Assembly (NCBI GenBank): GCA_903813345.2
Contig: CAIIXF020000008.1
Location: forward strand, 32,018,867-32,078,866
Direction: 5' to 3'
Length of the DNA: 60,000 nt
Source: Owenia fusiformis
Lineage: Eukaryota > Annelida > Polychaeta > Sabellida > Oweniidae
In this document: positions 1-12,000 of the stretch, piece by piece
Numbering within the stretch: position 1 is the stretch's first letter
Layout of the letters: each line of letters opens with the position of its first letter
Notes under the pieces: generated by a model
Database searches by the model: none
The model's input: only the letters and a program-made list of their open reading frames with translations
Told to the model about the DNA's origin: nothing
Position numbers and translations under genes: made by a program

Positions 1-59
1 ATGGCTTTAAACGTTACTTCACTGATGCATGGTGCTGGCTAGATTTTATAATAGTTGCA
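1..59 (+). CDS. Nav1: Nav domain III S1-S2 exon, copy a (partial at window edge)
   Basis: The reading frame from base 3 gives [19 protein letters not shown], followed by the donor gtaagt. This is the end of domain III S2 and the start of S3. The same segment recurs in the next exon with 16 of 19 residues identical, and both copies end in phase 0, so either can join the S3-S4 exon at 3016. The 5' part of the exon lies outside the window. It is probably the first of a mutually exclusive pair; a decayed duplicate is possible, but frame, donor and conserved residues are intact. Confidence 0.85.
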
Positions 60-3000
60 GTAAGTCCTGAGAAAAGGGAACTGCTTATCTGTATCGTATC
101 GACAACTAATTATCTCAAATATCTTTGTTGATAGTTGATACCCCTTCACTTGATTACATATATTTTCAAAGATCTTTGAGGTGTAGTTAAAATTGTTTGT
201 ATTATTTATAGTAAACATGCCATTGTGTGATATTTATGGTGAAGGCGTGCATGTCTCTAGGAAAATGCCATGTTGAATGTTGACCAAAATGAGCCAACAC
301 ATTGTTTTGTCTATAATGCGTACAGTTGGTTAGATGTGACCACTGATAATGGCACCAACATGTAGCAGGAAAATATTGATATCGTATTGGTCAAGCTGAG
401 CCGAACAACAATTTGTATTGTTGTTACCTTATGAGTACAGCTAGTTTTGATGTGGCCCTGAGCATGGCATCAACTGCAATACACTAAATAAAATGACCTT
501 ACACCTTATCGAGGTCCTTCTTTATGGAGTGAGCATTTGCCCCCTTTTCCATATATTAGATCGATATCGTTTCAGTGATCTGACACAGTTAATCAGTAAA
601 ATTACGTTAATGGGAATCGTTGATGTTTCCATTATCCTGCAAAACGTAAAAGAGGAATTTTGATATGGTTCTGACCAACTGAACTCATTAAAATGACAAC
701 ATTGATTGCTTGAATGTGACTATCCTTTAGATTTATAGGCTAGCCGTAAGTGATTGTTTATATGTGCTTCGTGCCTCCCTCGATATTAATTCATCCCATT
801 TTTATTGTGATGGTATATGTTTGCTATGCTTACATCCCATCTTTAGGTACCATGATGTGTATCAAACTGAATGGATGTTGATAAGTGTACCATTCCCCAT
901 ATTAACTGCATGATAGCCAACCTACCTGTTATGTTTTAGGCTTTAGAGGACATTCATTTCTATGACAGACCGTGGCTTGTTATGACGCTCTACGTTTTGG
1001 ACAAAATCTTCACGGTTGTTTTTGTGGCTGAAATGCTGATTAAATGGTCAGCCTATGGTTTCAAAAAGTACTTTACGGATGCTTGGTGCTGGTTAGACTT
1101 TACAATTGTGTCTGTAAGTGCTTTGATCTGTAATGTTTTGATTTGTTCAGTTTTGCATGCATTCTAATCTTCATACCAAATTGCCAATGCGAGGCTGAAA
1201 GCGAATTCTATTCTATAAGCTGTATTATATATATATACCAGTAGACAATTATATTCTGATATTATCTAGCTTTCAAAGTGTTTAATATTTGAAGTTTGCT
1301 ATCAGAACGTATTTCATATTTCTCCTTGATACACAATATCATACACAACCACCATAACATATTACAATGCCATTGTGCTTAATATCGTTTACAATATTCT
1401 GAATGATTTCAACTCAACTATTTAACCCAGTCTTTGAATATAATCATGAGATTGGACACTTTAGTGAGCACTTGTTCTGAAATTATTAACATTGAATTAA
1501 TGTTAGAATTTGTGCACTGGTAATATATCGATATAATTTCAAAAACTTAAAATTACTTTTTGGAATATTTGCTAAGACGTACCTAAAACGCCTCGCACAC
1601 TATATAAGCAGATGATGTAAGATATATATGTATAAGTAAGTAGTTGGTAATTTACAGGCTGGTGCAGAAAAGTATGTAGAATCAGATTACGATTAAAATC
1701 GTATATTGCAAAACGTATGTGATTAATTTGGCATGAGACCTTCAATGTGGTCCATAGCATTTAATTTAAGGCAGGAGCTACTAAATTGATGTAAACATGT
1801 ATTCTTATATTTGTAAAACTATGAGCCCGAGGCCTTTTATTTGTTTGAAATAAACTAAACTAAACTAAAAAACTAAACATATTTTTGCACCACCCCGTAC
1901 ATATATAGTATAATAGTGCATGACGGTCGATCTGTTTGTTATGTTATAAAACCACATGTCCTTATGTGCTTACTCCTCGTACATATGTGAGCACACAAGT
2001 GCCAATTTTTTATTCAAAAATAACTAGTCTTATGTAGGGACATTTAGATAAATTGAATGCATGGGTACTTTTCAAAACTCTTCGAAACGTATTACTGTTC
2101 ATAAAATTATTGTATTATCATATTTTTTCATTCTAGAATTTTCCAATTTGCACAATTTATACTATTAGCACATTGGTTCGGTCTTTCTTATTTAATATAC
2201 ATGAAAGACAAATACTGAAATAGCTTACATATAAACACATGGCACAAGATATCATATTTGTACAAAGGAGCACGTAGGTTATCGCAAACAATTTCAAACG
2301 ATTCTAACTTGAACTATGAATATTTTCTGATCATGAACATGGGTGTATCTTTTAGATCCATTCATTATCTTCAAGAAAAGTATATATAATGATAATTTAG
2401 TTAATCAGACCTAAGTGATATTGAAGGGGCAATGGACCAATCAACATACTTTTTCAAAAATGTTGACCTAATTTTCACAAAAAAGCAACCTATTATTGTA
2501 TTGTTGAATGCATAATTAGAATGTGCTTTGAGACATGTTCGATTTCCTAAAAGGAAAATTTGATTGCTCCAGGGACTTTAAAGATATTCAATTTGGATGA
2601 CCAAAATGAACTGAAACCAATGGATAGCATGACATTTTTCAATGGAGAAATAACATGGGGAACACTTATCTTAATGCAATTAAGTTTTTCTTTCAAGAAC
2701 TATTTGATACATCAAAATAAAGAATAGTAATGCATTAATCATTGTAAAAAATGATTGCATTTTTGGTGAAAATGGGGTCAACATCTTTGAAAAAGTGTGT
2801 TGATGGGTTAATTGCTAGTTAAATATCTCCGAGTTTGTTTGAATTTATTACTACTGTGCGTAATTTTCTTTGAGATAATGAATTGATCTAAAATATAAAC
2901 TTGTCTTCATTGTCAGAAAATAGTCATAATCCAAGATATAACCTTCTGAAATTGTTTGCGATAACCCACGTGCTCCTTTGTTACACCAAAACATATGAAT

Positions 3001-6000
3001 AATCTTTACCTTTAGATTTCACTTGTGAGTCTCGCAGCAGAAGGTTTGGGGTTAAACAATATAGGGGCCTTCCGAGCGCTGAGAACATTACGTGCGCTTC
3101 GGCCTTTGAGAGCTGTATCACGATGGGAAGGAATGAAGGTTAATAGTATTTATCTTTGTATCATAAAGATTCCCTCAGATATTATCCTCACTAAACATGA
3201 TGATTAGGCATGTATTTAAGATCGAAATGTGAATTATATAAAGATTCATTCATTCACATCTTGCATGAAATTAAAATCATGAATATATAACTTTGATATA
3301 ATGCTACAGTGGTTAGTAGCCTGAGACTAAAGCAAAATAAAGAGTGACACGTAATTGTAAATTATAGGTGGTCGTGAATGCCCTAATCGGTGCCATACCC
3401 GCTATAGTCAACGTACTATTAGTATGTTTGATTTTCTGGCTGATATTTGGCATAATGGGAGTCCAGCTATTCCTTGGTTGCTTTGGTAAATGTAAAGATA
3501 TTGGTATGTATTTCAATCAAACACCTTTTTTAATACACCATCATATCAAAAATAATGTACTGTTATCCCATGGATGCAAATTGTAAAATAAAGAAATAAT
3601 ATTTATTGAGAATTAAAAAAGAATATTTTCCATGATAACATTTATACTTCTACAACTTCATTTCTAACTACAGTTGACTTTGGAAATTCAACTTCTAGTT
3701 GGCCTTCTTTAAACTGCCAAGGCTAGCATAGTAGCACAAAGATAAAAACAAATTGGAGAGATCGAGAGAATACGAGAAATGTCAGACAACAGTATTCATT
3801 ATTTCAACCATTTTATCTCTCACTTGCAGATGGACGTACGCTTAATCGGACTATAGTAAAAACCAAAGAAGAATGTGAAAACATGACAGCAACTCATAAC
3901 TACACGTGGGAGCACTCTAGAGTAAACTTTAACCATGTCGGAAATGCTTATGTGGCCCTCTTGCAAGTTGTAAGTGAATCAAAACGCTTTATTAATTACG
4001 ATGTAAAATAACTCATAACTACACATGGGAGCACTCTAGAGTAAACTTTAACCATGTCGGCAATGCTTATGTGGCCCTCTTGCAAGTTGTAAGTGAATCA
4101 AAACGCTTTATTAATTACGATGTAAAATAACTCATAACTACACGTGGGAGCACTCTAGAGTAAACTTTAAACATGTCGGCAATGCTTATGTGGCCCTCTT
4201 GCAAGTTGTAAGTGAATCAAAACGCTTTATTAATTACGATGTAAAATAACTCATAACTACACGTGGGAGCACTCTAGAGTAAACTTGAACCATGTCGGCA
4301 ATGCTTATGTGGCCCTCTTGCAAGTTGTAAGTGAATCAAATCGCTTTATTAATTACTATGTAATATTACTCATAACTACACGTGGGAGCACTCTAGAGTA
4401 AACTTTAACCATGTCAGCAATGCTTATGTGGCCCTCTTGCAAGATTAATTAGGTAAGAATGAGTCATCAGCCTTGAACAATTTACCTTGAGACCTGCATA
4501 CTGACGACATGCCCCGACAGGTTCAAAAGTCGTCTTGCTTTACATAAAGCTTTCAGTAATTAATAAGAATATATTGATTATTAATCCTGTTTAACAAGGT
4601 TTGTTCATTTTGGAACAATACAAAGGAAAATATCAATGATGTCAGTACTTCCTAACCTCTCAATAGAGTCAATATGGACCTGAATATTTCAACTTAATGG
4701 GGTATTCTGACTTCTAGATTATCAATTGATTTGTAATCAAAGAACGAGGCACCGTTACATAAAGATAGCGATTACTGATATCCCTAGATTTAACCAAGAT
4801 AAGCCATTATGATATACCTAACAATTGTGCACTCATGATTTCGCTTGAAAAGAATCGCTGGTAATGCCGCTTATATGTGCGAACCTTTACAAATTACCAT
4901 GTCTCGTTCATACTTTTAATTGAAGATGAATAATATTACATTAATAAGTATATTGGCCTCTTTTTAACTACACCGATCCTGTTAACCTTCTATCAATAGC
5001 TAGTTGCGGGAGCTCAATCCACCAAAATTGCAAGCATTATCACATATAATTCCTAAATACACATTATAAGCTCTAAATTATTGATTCCTCATCCTAATAT
5101 TTGCTCCTAAATAATCAAATCCCAATATTAACCTGTTTTTGAGCTAACAATTTATATGACGAGCCGAGGAGTATAGTCTTTCAGTGGGTATTGGTGGGTA
5201 TTGGTGTCTAACTCTAATCCTGAAAAGCCATCTACGAATAAACATATAATTTGGATCGAGTTTATGGGGCAAGGGTGATGTTATTGTGACTTTTACTTTA
5301 GGTACCAAGCTTAATTTCATAATGGACATATGTGTGTTTCCAGGCAACATTTAAAGGATGGGGGCAGATACTGGCTGATGCGACAGACTGCATGGGAGTA
5401 TGTATAATTGCCTTGAACAATGATTTATTTTTATACCTTAATTTTTCATTCTTGCTGAGGTAGTTCTATGCCTCTACTTCTTTATGTGACGATAATATAT
5501 GCATTAATTTGGGAAAACGTATATCATCCATATCACAGACAAGATTGAAAATGGGCAGCTGTAACCCAGTCATATATGCTTGCGTTGAACCGAGTTATGT
5601 ATGAACTCTTGATAACTAATGATGTTCAAACTTAGACATCACGGACAAGGTGTATAACTGTATATCCTGATTTGGTTGGATATCGCTATCATCATTGCTA
5701 ATTTCAATCTTTCTATCGAAATCCCGTCTGTGGATTGAAAAGGATAAGATAACTTTTTCTCACGATGCATTTTTTACATTTTGCCAGCTTATGTGTCATA
5801 TTCCTTCAGAGTTTGGCTTATATACATTGAAAATTAATTTTAATCATATTTGAGACACATTTTATTTTATTACGCACTTGCAAATTTGTTCAATTAAGTT
5901 GTACTTTGTGTTTTGATTGATGAATTCTTCCTGGTATTGTTTATGTTAAACCAGTGCTTCAATTGAATGTACCATCACCGTGTTTTTCTATTTTATCTAG

Positions 6001-9000
6001 CTGTTTCATTATGTTGTCCCACGTGGCTTGGTTTCACATTATCTGCTTACTTTATCTCCATCTATATTAAGGTAATTACAGATTTTCTTTTGCATGAATT
6101 TTTCCAAAAAGATGTATAAGCTTATGATCGTTTTGAAACTATGCATGGACTTTTTACACGAATGTTTTTATAAACAAATCGCACTTACAATTTGGTAGCG
6201 TATATTGTCAGTGAAGATAATATGTTCTGGATTATATCAATAATTTATGTCATAACATGATAGTATGATATTATACTCTTTGAACTACATCGTTGGAAAG
6301 GTGAAAGACAGATTGAAACATAAATTTTCTATTCGTTTCATAAAGGAGCACGTAGGTTATCGCAAACAATTTCAGAAGGTTATATCTTGGATTAGTTATT
6401 TTCTGACAATGAAGACAGGTTTATCTTTTAGATCAATGCATTATCTCAAAGAAAGTTGTATACAGTAATAATAAAATCAAACAAACTCGGAGATATTTAA
6501 CTAGCAATAAACCCATCAACACACTTTTTCAAAGATGTTGATTCCATTTTCACCAAAAATGCAATCATTTTTTACAATGTTTAATGCATTACTATTCTTT
6601 ATTTTGATGTATCAAATAGTTCATAAAAGAAAAACTTAATTCCATTAAGATAAGTGTTCCCCATGTTATTTCTCCATTGAAAAATCTCATGCTATCCATT
6701 GGTTTCAGTTCATTTTGGTCATCCAAATTCAATATCTTTTAAGTCCCTGGGGCAATCAACTTTTCCTTTTAGGAAATCGAACATGTCTCAAAGCACATTC
6801 TAATTATGCATTCAACAATACAATAAAAGGTTGCATTTTTGGTAAAAATTAGGTCAACATTTTTGAAAAAGTATGTTGATTGGTTCATTGCCCTTTCAAT
6901 ATCACTTAGGTCTGATTAACTAAATTATCATTATATATACTTTTCTTGAAGATAATGAATGGATCTAAAAGATACACCCATGTTCATGATCAGAAAATAT
7001 TCATAATTCAAGTTAGAATCGTTTGAAATTGTTTGCGATAACCTACCTGCTCCTTTCCTATTCGTTTAGATGATTAAAATGATTTAATTAATCATTTCTA
7101 CGCAGGTTCATCGCAATTTTTTTCAACAGAACTGTTTAGATAATGAAAAAATGTTTAGATATACTTTAAGTAAAATATATTGCTATTTGTAATTTGCCTT
7201 CATATTAACATTCTTAGACTCCTGAAGATATGTAAAATAAATAATTTTTTAGAACAATCATTTTAAAATGTATCTATATTGATGAATATGTCACCAATAC
7301 TAATACATTTAATAAATTCAAATGAAATCAACCACGTCGTCATGTTTTCATACATGATCTAAACTGTGTTCCTTTCCAATGTTCTATCATTAGAAATTAA
7401 AATGCTTTCAGCTTATTTTTCATAGTTGTGGTTGATAAACAATGAGATAATTACAGGAAGATTTGCAACCGGATAGAGAGGCGGGCTTGATCTACTACAT
7501 CTATTTTGTGCTCTTCATCATATTTGGCTCATTCTTCACTCTGAATCTGTTCATTGGTGTTATCATTGAAAACTTCAATATGCAAAAGAAAAAGGTATGT
7601 ATCAAGATATTAATCTAAAATGGAACATCATCCAATATGACACGCATTATGAATTCTAGGGACACCGATATCATCAGATGAGATCAGGGAGAAATCAACC
7701 TTGTTCCATGTGTTCTAGAATCATGTAGCCAATGGAAATGATGATGCGTATTGTTTTTGGATGATGCCCCAATTTTGAGTGTGAGTACCTTTCTAATATC
7801 TAATTTTGTATCGTTTCAGGAGGACAAACAACCGGAGCGTGAAGCAGCTAGATACCATCACTTATACTTTGTCTTGTTCATTATATTCGGCTCGTTCTTT
7901 ACCCTCAATCTCTTTATTGGAGTCATCATTGATAATTTCAATATGCAAAAGAAGAAGGTGAGTTCCACTGTGTGAACTGTGGAGATGGCTTACCACCAAT
8001 GCATGATGATCCCACACAGATATGATCATGTTGGTTCATTTAAGTACCACTTGGACATTGTGAGATTCATAGACTCTAATGTCCCTTGGAATAAAGCTTT
8101 AGATAAATGGAGACTCTGATAAATCAGAACGCGACTTGGAGGCTTCTATTGTATAGTCAGAAATGTATCTAGTACATAACTGGTCGAGTAATATATGATC
8201 CAGGATTTTAAGAGAGTTCAACTATTTTTTAATTTAAATTCTAGTTAATTGAAATTTGTACCTTTATTAAAGTGTGTACTCGTTAAAAAGCGAGACAAAC
8301 GCTTTAAACAGGAACAGTTATTGGTTAGCCCTTAATGAAATACTTTGATCTAACTTTTGATCTAATGATGTTTATGTTGATATATTACATATGAGCAGCT
8401 CTTTATTAGGAATGGGTCTTTTATGAATGAAGCTTCCAGTTTCACCAATCAGTCTTTTTTCTTCTCTCACACCCGCAATTGTTTAATCAAATAATACGAT
8501 ACCTTTCTTGTTTATATGGCAGCAGTCATGTAACATTGGTGGGACGTGTAACCAACATGATCATTATATCGGGATGTCTTGTCTGTGGCTTCCATTTCCC
8601 GCTTCTGGATGCGACTCTGTGTATCATCAGTACTACCATGGACCTCTGTTCATGGTACTATTCACCATACTTAACTTTACACACCATAGATATAATGGTC
8701 ATATATAACACTCCAATGATGCTACAGTGCAGTGATTGGTCAGCTAGTCAGCACTGATGTTAGTGTTTAAACAACCTGCAATGATCATCCTTGGTCCAAG
8801 GGTATTTCACTCCTTTTCATATTTTCTGAATTGAAAAATAAGTAAAGCCCTTTGATGAAGGATGACAATGGTATCAAGCCCCAATGTATAGACCAAGACA
8901 TACCAACAAGCTCAGGCCAAGAATCTTGTTTTCCATTGAAGTAAATAACCATTGCTTTCTTAGTGTGGTGTAGGGCCCTGCTAGACTAGCCACTTTCTGC

Positions 9001-12000
9001 ATCCTGTTGGCGAAGGCATAATTCTGTTTACATGTTCACCAAATCGTCGTGGCTTTACACATGTGTATATTTGGTATGTTTGTAACATAAACAACTTACA
9101 TGTACCTGCAAATTGTCCTTTTATGATCATGATATTGTTCTATCTGCATTTTGGCTACATAACAAGTTCCTTCGTTTTACCATAGCAGATCATTTTATTG
9201 AAATTATTAGTACCGGGTAAATTTATTAAATTCCAAAATACTGATTTTTCAATATAATCATAAAGGGACAATATGTTGATTGATTGCTTTTACATTATAT
9301 ATGTATATGCCATTGTGCTTATTCAAGATAAACAGCTAGTACTTGAAAAGCCTATATTTATTGTACATTCTTTTTTACTTTATAGTTAAACATCCTGAGA
9401 GATCTACATTTAAAACCTAAAATTCTACATTTTTATATTATGATAAATAGGGAGCTGTATTGCTATTGGAGCTTGTGCCCAGTTTACGTACTGAATAAAT
9501 TTTGATAATTTCAATTTTCAAATTTCATTCCCAAACATATGGGTGATGCTCAAACATAGTCAGTGACGTACTGCACAGAACCATTGTCAATACAATTCTC
9601 TTAAGAACAGGCACAGCAATTATTACCATGACCATATCCTAGTATACACGTGTTAAAAATGTTCAAACGTTGGCGCGCTTTACTCTCTTTTTGTGCTGTC
9701 CATTTTATTGTTTTTGAAAATCTCACATTATATAAAGATGCACTAGTTATAGTTTGACTGTGTATTCTTAGATGCATCTCGTGACAATGGCGGTAATTAT
9801 AATGTGTGCTTTGATTTTTCCTACATTAGAGGTATTATGAAGCAAGTATTTAACTATAGTATATTTCATACAAAGTATTTTAAATGCATTTTAATGTTAG
9901 ACATTAATTTTTTCACGTTAAATCATGGTTTTGGGATATATATGGTCAGTTTTTCTTATGACAGGTTGACACTTAAGAGTTTGTCGTTTCTTGCTAGTTT
10001 TTTTTACAGTTTTTGGTCCTCTCCTTTGGCACTTGTGCTTAGATATGGACGTACGTATCAAAATAAAAATATAGCTTATGGGCAAATTAACATAGTAAGA
10101 AGAAAATATAGAAGTGCATTTTGAATTACATTCCAGTCAGGAGGCTCCTTAGAGATGTTTATGACCGAGGACCAGAAGAAATATTACAATGCCATGAAGA
10201 AACTAGGATCGAAGGCACCACAGAAGCCTGTACCAAGACCAAAGGTAAGAATATTAAACTTGTAAGTCATGATCGTTAAAAAAAAGTACAAATTACATAT
10301 TTACTGTATGCCATAGTAGAACAGGTAGTTGCTTACAAATTGCAATTTTACTAGTATATATATTCCATGCTGATGTAAACATACAGAAAATGAGCGGGAC
10401 AAAATGTAATCGTACATATTTGGAATATTTTCCAATTTACCATTGACATCAGTGTGCTCTCAAATCTTAATGAATATAGATTTTTCAAATGTTTTTCCCC
10501 AGTCTTGTAAGGAAAAATGAACTGTCACAGCAATCCATACAGGTCCCTAGCCACAAGAGTCGGGATGGTGGGGGGGGGGGTTCAGGGGGCGCAAGCAAAT
10601 CCCCCCTCCCCTTCCCTTGTTCAGAAATTCTTTCAAAAACATGCAGTTACCATTTTTCCCATTCTGAGCACCTTTCAAGTGATTTTGGGGTAAAGTTGAT
10701 AAATGTGAACCACTTTTGAAAGTTCTTCAAAAGTGACCCTCTTCCTCTTGACAAAAACTGGCTACGGTATTGCATATAACATATATATATATTAGTAATG
10801 ATGATGCTGAATCATTTGATAAAATTACATTTCAAAATATTAACATCATTCTTTTGTTTTCTTATTTCAGTTCAAATTCCAAGCACTCATTTTCGACATT
10901 AGTACCAATCAGAAGTTTGATATCTTTATCATGGCCATTATTCTGCTAAACATGACAACAATGTCTGTCGAACATTTCAACCAGTCGAAAGACCTCACCA
11001 TGGTGCTTGATTACATCAACAAAGTCTTCATTGCCATATTCACATTAGAGTGCGTTATGAAACTATTCGCACTGAGACAGTACTACTTCAAACAACCATG
11101 GAACGTTTTCGATTTTATTGTTGTAGTCTTCTCTGTTGTAGGTTAGTAGGATTTCCATTTGTTATCTATTTTATTTGTATCCATCAACATTAATTTTTTC
11201 AAACTACTCTTTGAATTCATCTATTTTCGAATAATTTATTATTCCGTTATTATATAACGGAATGAAATAAACTATTAAGTATTAGTATATAAGCTTTTAT
11301 AACCAGGTGATAAATTGATGATGACAACTCTTCATGTAATTGTATGCAAATGTTGATATATCTTGATTCTTTTTCAGCTTTGTTCATGTCTGATATTTTT
11401 GCAAAGATGTCTTTCTCGCCAACGTTACTACGTGTCGTTCGAGTGTTCAGAGTGGGCCGTGTCCTGCGTCTCGTGAAAGGTGCTAAGGGAATACGGACAC
11501 TTCTCTTTTCGATGGCCGTATCCATGCCAGCTCTATTTAACATTGGACTTCTGCTGTTCTTGATTATGTTCATTTTTGCCATTTTCGGCATGAACTTCTT
11601 TATGCGGGTGAAGCACACCGCAGGTATAGATGACATGTTCAACTTTGAGACATTTGGCCGAAGTATGATCATCCTCTTTCAAATTGCAACATCTGCTGGG
11701 TGGGATGGAGTATTCGATGCACTCATGAATGATGAGCTGGGTGTTAATTGTGAGAATATCACGATCCATGCTGTTGGACAGAAAGACATAGAGGCAAATA
11801 ACTGTGGCAATTCAACACTTGCAGGTGCATATCTCATAACGTACCTTGTAATTAGCTTCCTTGTCGTAATCAACATGTACATTGCTGTTATCTTGGAAAA
11901 CTTTAGTCAAGCCACAGAGGATGTTCAAAAAGGCTTGACACAGGAGGACTTTGATGTATATTATGAAATATGGGAGAAATTTGACCCGGAGGCTACTGAG

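Noticed and set aside
8479-8757. Open frames in the last large Nav intron
   Set aside because: No resemblance to a channel segment or any family, no conserved splice borders, and two overlapping frames are equally long.
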